DNA of 6,507 bases from Chthoniobacter sp. Its GTDB lineage: Bacteria > Verrucomicrobiota > Verrucomicrobiia > Chthoniobacterales > Chthoniobacteraceae. Shown in pieces: positions 1 through 5,912 of the stretch (positions within the stretch are counted from its first letter, which is position 1; each line of letters opens with the position of its first letter). The position numbers and the translations under genes are program-made. A model generated the notes under the pieces. The model saw only the letters and a program-made list of their open reading frames with translations. It did not search any database and was not told the origin of the DNA. The stretch is taken from positions 1 to 6,507 of the forward strand of contig JANXSB010000452.1 of the NCBI GenBank assembly GCA_025352865.1. The letters are read 5' to 3'.

Positions 1-1002
1 GATGACACCGGCGGCGGCGGGCGCTTTGTCGCCGGCGCGGATGGTCCAGGCGCGCGTCTCCTGCTCGCCGGTGGTGAGGTAGGTGCGCAGGCCGAGCAGG
101 TGATAGACGGCGCGGATGAGCGAGCCGACGCCGCTCGACGCCACGCCGATGCCGGCGAGGTATTCGGCGGCTTCCTCGTCGGTCAGCCCGGCGAGTTCGC
201 TCTCGATCTGCGCGCTGATGACCACGGCCTCGGTGGCGAAATGCGAGCGCGCGTAATCCTGCACGGCGGTGACGAAACGCGCGGCGTCCGTCATCTCCAC
301 GTTGTCCTTGGGCGGCACGCCTTCATTGTCGCGCGCGGCTTCGACGATGGCGGCGACGTTGGCGAGATCGGCTTCGGCGACGTTGCAGGCGAAGATGGTC
401 GGCTTTCCCGAGAGGAGAAAAAACTCGCGCAGGAGTTTCGTCTCGTCGTCGCTGAGTTCGAGGGTCGTGGCGGGTTTGCCGGCGTCGAGATGGGGGATGA
501 GTTTTTCGCAAAGGGCGACCTCGGCCTTGGCGGTTTTGTCGTTCAGCTTCGCGGCCTTTTGCTGGCGGTCCTTGCGCTTTGCCACGGCGGCGAGGTCGGC
601 GAGGATCAGCTCGGTATTGATGATCTCGATGTCGCGCACGGGATCGACGGTGCCGCTGACGTGATGGATGTCCGCGTCCTCGAAACAGCGCACGACCTGC
701 ACCAGCGCGTGGACTTCGCGGATGTGGCTGAGGAACTGGTTGCCCAGTCCTTCGCCCGCGCTCGCGCCTTTCACCAAGCCGGCGATGTCCACGAACTCAA
801 TGGCGGCGGGGACGAGCTTTTTCGAGTGCGAGAGTTTCGACAGCGCCGCGAGCCGCGGGTCGGGCACGGTGACGATGCCGACGTTCGGGTCGATGGTGCA
901 GAACGGGTAGTTTGCCGCCTGCGCTTTCTGCGTTTTGGTGACGGCGTTGAAGAGGGTGGATTTGCCGACGTTGGGGAGGCCGACGATGCCTGCGGATAAC
1001 AT
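1..1002 (-). CDS. ychF: YchF (Obg-family, ATP-preferring P-loop ATPase), C-terminus missing
   Basis: Redox-regulated ATPase YchF/OLA1, a cytoplasmic ribosome-associated P-loop protein of the Obg family. Reading from the ATG at 1002, 334 codons stay open to the left edge. The G1 loop GLPNVGKS is at residues 8-15, the switch region NYPFCTIDPNVG at 31-42 and the G3 motif DIAGLVKGAS at 72-81. The G4-equivalent NVAE at 207-210 matches the NxxE form that gives this family ATP rather than GTP preference. A G5-like VISAQIE is at 261-267. The TGS domain starts near residue 307 (TYLTTGEQETRAWTI) and is cut at AGVI; about 55 residues should follow, judging from E. coli YchF as I recall it. There appear to be about 26 extra residues between G4 and G5 (roughly 216-241). 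The start is fixed by the family's usual N-terminus. No clear Shine-Dalgarno sequence precedes it. Identification is near certain. Confidence 0.97.
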   Translation of the reverse strand, partial: MLSAGIVGLPNVGKSTLFNAVTKTQKAQAANYPFCTIDPNVGIVTVPDPRLAALSKLSHSKKLVPAAIEFVDIAGLVKGASAGEGLGNQFLSHIREVHALVQVVRCFEDADIHHVSGTVDPVRDIEIINTELILADLAAVAKRKDRQQKAAKLNDKTAKAEVALCEKLIPHLDAGKPATTLELSDDETKLLREFFLLSGKPTIFACNVAEADLANVAAIVEAARDNEGVPPKDNVEMTDAARFVTAVQDYARSHFATEAVVISAQIESELAGLTDEEAAEYLAGIGVASSGVGSLIRAVYHLLGLRTYLTTGEQETRAWTIRAGDKAPAAAGVI

Positions 1003-1055
1003 AGGCGCGGACGGTAGGGGAAAATCGCGCGGGCGAAACTGGAAATGTTTTTTTA

Positions 1056-1079
1056 ACGCAGAGACGCCGAGGCGCGGAG
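1056..1079. repeat. Degenerate 8-bp tandem repeat, three units
   Basis: Three consecutive octamers, ACGCAGAG, ACGCCGAG and GCGCGGAG, run directly after a seven-T stretch (1048-1054) and an AA. A fourth, poorer unit may follow. The spacing and the shared CGCxGAG pattern are visible directly. I recall similar ACGCAGAG-type runs scattered between genes in several bacterial groups including PVC bacteria, but cannot check that here. It lies in the spacer upstream of ychF (minus strand), so it may sit in that gene's leader. Confidence 0.55.
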
Positions 1080-1089
1080 GTCGCAGAAA

Positions 1090-1115
1090 CCTCGCGACAA
1101 AGCTCCAGCTTCGTC
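1090..1115 (-). repeat. Intergenic palindromic repeat, copy A (inverted relative to copy D)
   Basis: Read on the minus strand, this 26-bp element has the core AAGCTGGAGCTT and matches the element at 1222-1247 at 21 of 26 positions, including the shared flank CGAGG. The core AAGCT-GG-AGCTT is self-complementary. It is non-coding and lies between ychF and the zinc-ribbon gene. It belongs to the same small family as the palindromes at 1129, 1193 and 1219. Confidence 0.7.
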
Positions 1116-1128
1116 ACGCGCTGGTCTG

Positions 1129-1143
1129 CGAAGCTCCGCTTCG
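1129..1143. repeat. Intergenic palindromic repeat, copy B (6-bp stem, 3-nt loop)
   Basis: CGAAGC-TCC-GCTTCG forms a perfect 6-bp inverted repeat around three bases. It shares the CGAAGCT...CTTCG framework with copy C but has a shortened centre. Its centre is about 30 bp from the centre of copy A. No T-run follows on either strand, so it does not look like a standard intrinsic terminator. Confidence 0.6.
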
Positions 1144-1192
1144 ACAACCAACGAATGACCACGGCGGGCGCTGAATCCGCAGTCGCGCGCGG

Positions 1193-1208
1193 CGAAGCTG
1201 GAGCTTCG
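1193..1208. repeat. Intergenic palindromic repeat, copy C
   Basis: CGAAGCT-GG-AGCTTCG is a perfect 7-bp inverted repeat with a 2-bp centre. It has the same AAGCTGGAGCTT core as copies A and D. Its centre is about 31 bp from that of copy D, which repeats the A-B spacing. As RNA the innermost pair would have to open to make a loop. Confidence 0.65.
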
Positions 1209-1218
1209 GGGGCAGGTG

Positions 1219-1247
1219 CGTGTCCAAGCTGGAGCTTGGGCACGAGG
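1219..1247. repeat. Intergenic palindromic repeat, copy D, with extended 12-bp stem
   Basis: The core CCAAGCT-GG-AGCTTGG pairs perfectly over 7 bp. The arms extend outward through CGTGT (1219-1223) and GCACG (1240-1244) with a single G-T wobble, giving about 12 bp in all. It begins 16 bases beyond the stop of the minus-strand gene at 1261-1644, so the transcript would carry this hairpin at its 3' end. No T-tract follows on the minus strand, so a role as an RNA-stabilising or Rho-assisting element is only possible, not shown. Positions 1222-1247 match copy A in inverted orientation. Confidence 0.65.
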
Positions 1248-1260
1248 AATCAGCGGTTTC

Positions 1261-1644
1261 CTATCCCCGCGTGTGGTGGTGCAGCGCGCGGTCGTCGGTC
1301 CAATAGACGTGGAGCATCACCCCGCCCCAATAGAGCGGGAGCAGGAGAAAACCCCAGCCGGCGCTCGCCGCCCCAGCGAGAAAGCAGAAGGCGAAAGCGA
1401 ATCCGCTGCCGAGCATCATGATCGCGCCGAGAAGCCGGTGGCCCTTGTAGATGTGGCCAAGCCCCGGGACTACGCTGAGGCACACGGCCACCCGGTCGCG
1501 AAATCCGGCGAGAGGATTTCGCTCCTCCTCGCGCACCCAGTCGCATCGCGGGCATTCGTTGAGGTTGTCGGGAGAAAGCGCCGCGCCGCAGAGCGGGCAG
1601 GTGCGCGTTTCGGTGAGCGGAGGATTGGCGTTGGTGGTTGGCAT
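1261..1644 (-). CDS. Small zinc-ribbon membrane protein, TM2-like
   Basis: A 127-residue protein of unknown function. Residues 16-34 hold a C4 zinc ribbon, C-x2-C-x11-C-x2-C (CPLCG...CPRC), which probably binds zinc on the cytoplasmic side. The rest is hydrophobic. The phrase VPGLGHIYKGHRLLG (59-73) resembles the glycine-rich motif at the start of TM2-type small membrane proteins. Probable membrane segments are at about 52-62, 70-93 and 98-114, and the C-terminus is His-rich (LHHHTRG). I chose the ATG at 1644. An in-frame ATG at 1761 would add 39 residues that do not look like protein and would overlap the divergent NIF3 gene head-on. The ribosome-binding site is weak (CGAGAC at best). The stop is TAG. 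It is divergent from NIF3 across 94 bp and co-directional with ychF, separated by the repeat-filled spacer. The protein character is convincing; function is not assignable. Confidence 0.8.
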   Translation of the reverse strand: MPTTNANPPLTETRTCPLCGAALSPDNLNECPRCDWVREEERNPLAGFRDRVAVCLSVVPGLGHIYKGHRLLGAIMMLGSGFAFAFCFLAGAASAGWGFLLLPLYWGGVMLHVYWTDDRALHHHTRG

Positions 1645-1680
1645 GTTTAGTCTCGTTTTGTTCGTTGTTTCCCTGCCTTC

Positions 1681-1709
1681 TTGCCTGCGGAAAAAGTAGC
1701 CAGTGTCAT
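1681..1709 (+). promoter_or_regulatory. Possible sigma70-type promoter for the NIF3 gene
   Basis: TTGCCT (1681-1686) and TGTCAT (1704-1709) each match four of six consensus bases and are separated by 17 bp. Transcription would start near 1716 and leave a leader of about 23 nt. The location inside the divergent intergenic region is right, but matches this weak arise by chance, and promoter consensus in this phylum is poorly known to me. Confidence 0.25.
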
Positions 1710-1738
1710 CGTTCCGCGCAATTCCTAACTTCTGACTT

Positions 1739-2494
1739 ATGCCCGCGCTCGCTCCCATCACCGCCCATCTCGACCGCTACCTGCGCATCGCGGAAGTCAC
1801 CGACTACGCCGGCGCGTGGAACGGTCTGCAAATCGAAAACTCCGGCGAGGTGACGCGGATCGGCGCGGCAGTGGACGCGTGCGAGTGGACCATTGGGCGC
1901 GCGGTGGAGCGGGGAATCACGCTGCTGCTCGTGCATCACGGATTGTTTTGGGGCGGCGTGCAGCCGCTGACCGGCGTGGTGCGGCGGAAAGTGAAAGCAG
2001 CGCTCGACGGCGACCTCGCGATCTACAGCGCGCATCTGCCGCTCGATCTGCATCCGCTCGTGGGAAACAACGCGCTGCTCGCGAAGGCGCTTGGATTCAA
2101 GCGCTGCGAGCCGTTCTTCATTTCCAAAGGCCAGCCGGTCGGACTGCAAACGCGCGCTTCGCTCTCACTCGAAGAACTCGCGCGCCGGATCGAACGCGTG
2201 CTCGGCAGCGCACCGCACATCGCGCCCGGCGGGCCGGGAAAAACCGCGCGCATCGGCATCGTCACCGGCGGCGCGGGCGGCGAGGTCGCACGCGCGGCGT
2301 CGGAGGGCGTGGACACTTTCATCACCGGCGAAGGCCCGCACCACAGCTACACGCTCGCCGAAGAACTCGGCGTGAACCTTTTCTACGCCGGCCACTACGC
2401 CACCGAGACCTTCGGCGTCAAAGCCCTCGCCGCGCATCTCGCGAAAAAGTACCGCGTGCCGTGGGAGTTCATCGACCACCCCACCGGGCTGTAA
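1739..2494 (+). CDS. NIF3/DUF34 family dinuclear metal-centre protein (YbgI-type)
   Basis: A 251-residue member of the NIF3 (DUF34, YbgI) family of hexameric, toroidal proteins with a two-metal centre. The family is often annotated as 'GTP cyclohydrolase 1 type 2 homolog', but its true reaction is not settled. The length fits the single-domain bacterial form. Expected ligands are visible: the His pair in LLLVHHGLFWGG (His66-His67), Asp103 in SAHLPLDLHP followed by GNNALLAKALG (109-119), and His219 and Glu223 in YAGHYATETFGV. The TGEGPHHSYTLAEE stretch (197-210) is the family's conserved TGE-HH region. The N-terminal WNGLQIE (27-33) is also typical. The ATG at 1739 gives the normal family N-terminus. 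No Shine-Dalgarno sequence is seen ahead of it (CTAACTTCTGACTT). The kinase gene follows 66 bp after the stop. Family assignment is secure; substrate is unknown. Confidence 0.95.
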   Translation: MPALAPITAHLDRYLRIAEVTDYAGAWNGLQIENSGEVTRIGAAVDACEWTIGRAVERGITLLLVHHGLFWGGVQPLTGVVRRKVKAALDGDLAIYSAHLPLDLHPLVGNNALLAKALGFKRCEPFFISKGQPVGLQTRASLSLEELARRIERVLGSAPHIAPGGPGKTARIGIVTGGAGGEVARAASEGVDTFITGEGPHHSYTLAEELGVNLFYAGHYATETFGVKALAAHLAKKYRVPWEFIDHPTGL

Positions 2495-2509
2495 ATCCGC
2501 CGCGCAAAT

Positions 2510-2537
2510 TTGAGAATTAAAGTGGGCGCGGCATAGG
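2510..2537 (+). promoter_or_regulatory. Possible promoter for the kinase gene
   Basis: TTGAGA (2510-2515) matches five of six bases of a -35 box. CATAGG (2532-2537), 16 bp later, matches three of six bases of a -10 box. It sits in a locally AT-rich patch (AAATTTGAGAATTAAAG), the only one in the gap between NIF3 and the kinase. A start near 2544 would leave a short leader of about 17 nt before the ATG at 2561. This is weak evidence; co-transcription with NIF3 is equally possible. Confidence 0.3.
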
Positions 2538-2560
2538 GCTTGCAACAGAGCGAAGCACCC

Positions 2561-5500
2561 ATGCGAGCCTGCGCTGCCATTTGCGAGGACTGCGGGGCGT
2601 TTCTCCCCGAAACGCCCGGCGGCGGCCTGTGCGCAAACTGCGTGGTGAATGCGCAGACCGCGCAGTTGCCGCCACTGCGCGTGCTCGCGCCGCCGACTGC
2701 GGAGGATGGCGATGCGCTGCTGCCGGGGCACAAGGTTTTGGAAGTCATCGGCACCGGCGGAATGGGCTCGATTCACCGGGCGCGGCAGGAGAGTTTGCAG
2801 CGCGATGTGGCGGTGAAAATCATCCGCGCCGAGCGCGCGAACGAGGAGGACACCGAGCGTTTTCTGCGCGAGGCGCGGGTGCTGGCGCAGCTCGACCATC
2901 CGAACATCGTGCCCATTTACGACTCCGGCACGGACGAGGACGGGCGCTGTTTTTACACGATGAAAATGGTGCGCGGACGGACGCTCAAAGCCATCCTGCT
3001 CGCGGTGAACAAGAGCTCGGAAATGTGGACGCTGGAGCGGCTGCTGGAGATTTTTCGCAAGATCTGCGACGCCGTGGCGTTCGCGCATGCGCGCGGCGTG
3101 CTGCACCGCGACTTGAAGCCTGACAACATCATGGTCGGCGAGTTTGGCGAAGTGCTTGTCATGGACTGGGGACTGGCGAAAGTCATGGCTGGAAAGTTGG
3201 AAGGCGGACGGCGGACGGCGGAGGAAAATGCCGCGGCGCTCGACGGTGATTTCTCCACGCAGCGCATCGAGGATTCCTCCGCGCTCCATGCTTCGCCCTC
3301 CGACTTTGTCACGATGAGCGGCGTCGTCCTCGGCACGCCGCAGTACATGTCGCCCGAGCAGGCCGACGGCAGCGCCGATCTCGATCAGCGGTGCGACGTG
3401 TACATGCTCGGCGGGCTGCTCTATTCGATCCTTACGCTGCGTCCGCCGGTGCGCACGGGCACGCTGCACGAGATGCTCGAAAGCGTGCGTACGGGCCGGC
3501 TCGAGCCGGTCGAGTTTCAGCCGCAGTTTTTCAGCACGCACGCGGACGCATGGCAGATTCCGCCAGCGCTTGCGGCGGTGGTGCGAAAGGCGATGGCGCT
3601 GGATCGCCGCGGGCGTTTTCCGACCGTGAGTGCATTCGCCGCGGATGTGGATGCGCACCTCGCGGGTTACGCCACGAGCGCCGAGCACGTTGGTCTCGCC
3701 GGGCAGCTCTGGCTGCTCATCAAACGCCACCGCACGGTTTCCCTCGCGCTGCTCGTGCTGCTCCTCGTGAGCGCGGTTTTTGTCGTGCAGCTCATCGCCA
3801 GCGAACGCCGCGCGACGCTCAGCGCCGACATCGCGCTGCACAACGAAACCGCCGCCCGCACCGCCGAGGCGCTCGCGCACGAAAGCGAAGCCGCCAAAAG
3901 CCAGGCGCTGGCCCGCGCAAACATCGCGCTCGCCGACAGCGCCTACGCGGCCAATGAGTCCGCGCAGATGCGCGCCGCCCTCGACGCCGTGCCGGTGGAA
4001 TTGCGCGCCGATCCGAACTGGCACTACCTCGACGGGCGCACCGATGACCGGCAGGCGCTCATCGAGTGGGACCACCAGGGCTTCTTCATCGGCAGCATCC
4101 CGCACCCCAGCCGGCCCGGCGTTTTCACCGCCGCCACGGGCGCGAGCAGCGGCAACCATATCGTCACCTTTGAGGCGGCCACCGGAAAAGTGCTCGGCGA
4201 ATTTTCTCATCGCGGCGGCTGGGTGCGCGGCCTCGCCTATTCGCCGGATGGCCGCTTCATCGCCCTCAGCCGCATCATGGATGGAGGCATTTCCATCCAC
4301 AACGCGGAGGACGGCACCGAGGTCATCCACTGGCCCGCCGGCTGGGCCGACTCCCTGGATTTTCTCCCGGATGGCAAGCGGCTGCTCCAGAGCGACAACG
4401 TCGGTTGTTTCATGTGGGAAGCCGGCACCGGGCGCGAGATTTGGCGAAACCCCACGGGTCGTGCGCACCTGCTGCTGCCCGGCGGCGAGCGTATCGCGAG
4501 CGTGTCCGATACGACCCTCCGGCTGCTCTCAGCGGAAGACGGTCGCGAGCTCGCCAAGTATCCGCTCGAAGGCAACGTGCCCATCACCGCGTCCGTCAGC
4601 CCGGACGGCGCGCTGCTGCTCGTAGCCTTTCTCAACGGCCAGATTCGCGGCGTCCGCCTCGCGGATGGCCGCACGGCATTTGAAGTGCCGGGCGTGGATG
4701 TGGGCTGGGTCGCCCGCACCGCCTTCACGCCCGATGGGCGGCGTTTCGTCGTCGTCGCCTCGCTCAATGACACCGCGCAGTGCGTGCAGCTCCGCGACAC
4801 CGCCACCGGGCGCGTGCTCCGGCAGTTGCGCGGCGGGATCGGCAACATCGAGTCGCTGAGCCTGCATCCGCTTTCCGGCGAGCTGCTCGTTGCCGGCACC
4901 CGCAGCGCGACGTGGGCGCTGCCGCAGCCGCGCCCGCCGCGCTGGCGGCTCGACTCGTCGGTCTTTTTGCAAAAAGGCGCGGGCGGATTTTTCGGCGGGG
5001 ACGACTTTTTTCTCGCCGCCGCCGAAGGGAGCAGCGTCGCGGCCACCGACATCGCCAGCGGCCAGGTGCGCTGGCACCCGGAGCGGCGGGCATACTTCAA
5101 CTCCGCCGCCAGCGCCGACGGCCTCGCCGGCGTGGTGCAATTGGACGGTCGCAAGGACAACGGCTTCGACTTTGTCCTCTGCCGGGTCGATGGCGGGACC
5201 ATCCGCGAGACGGGCACCGTTTTTTATTCCACGGATCCGGCTGCCATGGTGCTCAATCGCGACGGCTCGCGCCTCGCCATGAGCGGCGCCTGGGGCGGGG
5301 TGGATGCTTTCCGAACGGCCACGGCGGAACAATTGCCCGAGGTCGGCCAGAGCGACGTCAAGGCCACCAACGCGCTCGCCTGGCATGGCCGCGAAACCTC
5401 CCGGCTCATCGGCCTTTTCATGCGCTTCGGGCGCCGCGGCTTTCCCGATGCGGAGGAGTGGATCATCTCCTGGGACACGGATACCGGCCGGCGTGTCGCC

Positions 5501-5860
5501 GAGGTGTCGCATCCGACAGCCATGAACTGCCTCGCCACCGAACCCGGCGGCACCCGCCTCGCCGAAGCCGGCGATGACAAAATCGTCCGCATCCGCGACG
5601 CCAGCACCCTCGCCGTCCTCCGCCAGTTCCGCGCGCACGACGGGCCCATCAACGCCATCGCCTGGAACCCGAAACGGGCCATGCTGGCCACCAGCTCCAC
5701 CGATCGCAGCGTGCGTCTTTGGGACGTGGAAACCGGGCGGATGATCGAGGAAATCCACATCGGCCTGCGCGAACCCTCCGCCCTCTTTTTCAGCCCCAGC
5801 GGACGCCGCCTCTCGTGCGTCACGCCGGGAGAAAAAACGCTCATCTGGGAGCTGGAGTAG
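2561..5860 (+). CDS. Zinc ribbon-Ser/Thr kinase-TM-WD40 membrane receptor-like protein kinase
   Basis: A 1099-residue Hanks-type protein kinase. Residues 8-27 form a zinc ribbon (C-x2-C-x12-C-x2-C). The kinase domain spans about 58-368: glycine loop GTGGMGS (64-70), ATP-binding lysine K86 in VAVKII, alpha-C glutamate E104, catalytic loop HRDLKPDN (182-189), metal-binding DWG (202-204, a DFG variant usual in PVC kinases), GTPQYMSPEQ (258-267) and alpha-F Asp279. All catalytic residues are present, so it should be active. The activation segment is unusually long, with about 40 extra residues near 208-250. One transmembrane helix (about 392-413) precedes an Ala/Glu-rich, coiled-coil-like stretch (414-470). 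From about 495 to the end there are repeated WD40-type blades, with PDG turns near 562, 603, 681 and 724 and clear WD endings at 971-972 and 1054-1055. This is enough for two propellers, presumably outside the cytoplasm. I prefer the ATG at 2561 over an in-frame TTG at 2540, since it follows GAGCGAAG and gives a compact N-terminus. Ligand and targets are unknown. Confidence 0.93.
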   Translation: MRACAAICEDCGAFLPETPGGGLCANCVVNAQTAQLPPLRVLAPPTAEDGDALLPGHKVLEVIGTGGMGSIHRARQESLQRDVAVKIIRAERANEEDTERFLREARVLAQLDHPNIVPIYDSGTDEDGRCFYTMKMVRGRTLKAILLAVNKSSEMWTLERLLEIFRKICDAVAFAHARGVLHRDLKPDNIMVGEFGEVLVMDWGLAKVMAGKLEGGRRTAEENAAALDGDFSTQRIEDSSALHASPSDFVTMSGVVLGTPQYMSPEQADGSADLDQRCDVYMLGGLLYSILTLRPPVRTGTLHEMLESVRTGRLEPVEFQPQFFSTHADAWQIPPALAAVVRKAMALDRRGRFPTVSAFAADVDAHLAGYATSAEHVGLAGQLWLLIKRHRTVSLALLVLLLVSAVFVVQLIASERRATLSADIALHNETAARTAEALAHESEAAKSQALARANIALADSAYAANESAQMRAALDAVPVELRADPNWHYLDGRTDDRQALIEWDHQGFFIGSIPHPSRPGVFTAATGASSGNHIVTFEAATGKVLGEFSHRGGWVRGLAYSPDGRFIALSRIMDGGISIHNAEDGTEVIHWPAGWADSLDFLPDGKRLLQSDNVGCFMWEAGTGREIWRNPTGRAHLLLPGGERIASVSDTTLRLLSAEDGRELAKYPLEGNVPITASVSPDGALLLVAFLNGQIRGVRLADGRTAFEVPGVDVGWVARTAFTPDGRRFVVVASLNDTAQCVQLRDTATGRVLRQLRGGIGNIESLSLHPLSGELLVAGTRSATWALPQPRPPRWRLDSSVFLQKGAGGFFGGDDFFLAAAEGSSVAATDIASGQVRWHPERRAYFNSAASADGLAGVVQLDGRKDNGFDFVLCRVDGGTIRETGTVFYSTDPAAMVLNRDGSRLAMSGAWGGVDAFRTATAEQLPEVGQSDVKATNALAWHGRETSRLIGLFMRFGRRGFPDAEEWIISWDTDTGRRVAEVSHPTAMNCLATEPGGTRLAEAGDDKIVRIRDASTLAVLRQFRAHDGPINAIAWNPKRAMLATSSTDRSVRLWDVETGRMIEEIHIGLREPSALFFSPSGRRLSCVTPGEKTLIWELE
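3203..3223 (+). repeat. 7-bp tandem repeat (GGCGGAC, three units) inside the kinase activation segment
   Basis: GGCGGAC, GGCGGAC and GGCGGAG run head to tail, with the last base altered. The repeat encodes part of the activation-segment insertion, around residues 215-221 (GGRRTAE). Because seven is not a multiple of three, gain or loss of one unit would shift the reading frame and truncate the kinase before its GTPQYMSPEQ motif and transmembrane helix. Confidence 0.7.
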
Positions 5861-5912
5861 CGCCACCGAGCGAGCGCTTGCGCGCCGTGCGCGTGGGCGG
5901 CAGTCTCGCGCG

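Noticed and set aside
100..999. A 299-codon plus-strand open frame opposite ychF
   Set aside because: It is exactly opposite the highly conserved YchF coding sequence; its Gly/Asp/Val-rich translation mirrors YchF codons and has no recognisable motif.
1693..1721. Minus-strand promoter for the zinc-ribbon gene (TTGCGC, 17 bp, TACTTT)
   Set aside because: Each box matches only three of six consensus bases, no better than chance.
1645..1761. A 39-residue N-terminal extension of the zinc-ribbon protein from an ATG at 1761
   Set aside because: It would overlap the 5' end of the divergent NIF3 gene and absorb the whole intergenic region, and the added residues show no conserved character.
2540..2560. 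TTG start for the kinase at 2540, adding seven residues
   Set aside because: The ATG at 2561 is closer to the zinc ribbon and has a purine-rich GAGCGAAG ahead of it; the TTG would lie almost on the -10 box of the possible promoter.
2165..4468. A 767-codon open frame on the minus strand, opposite NIF3 and the kinase
   Set aside because: Its translation is Arg/His/Ala-rich with no domain-like pattern, and it lies opposite two genes with clear motifs. Long antisense frames are expected in DNA with GC-rich third codon positions.
5880..5894. CGCGC-CGT-GCGCG inverted repeat between the kinase and the restriction gene, considered as a terminator
   Set aside because: The stem is only 5-6 bp, no T-tract follows, and such CG alternations are common by chance at this base composition.
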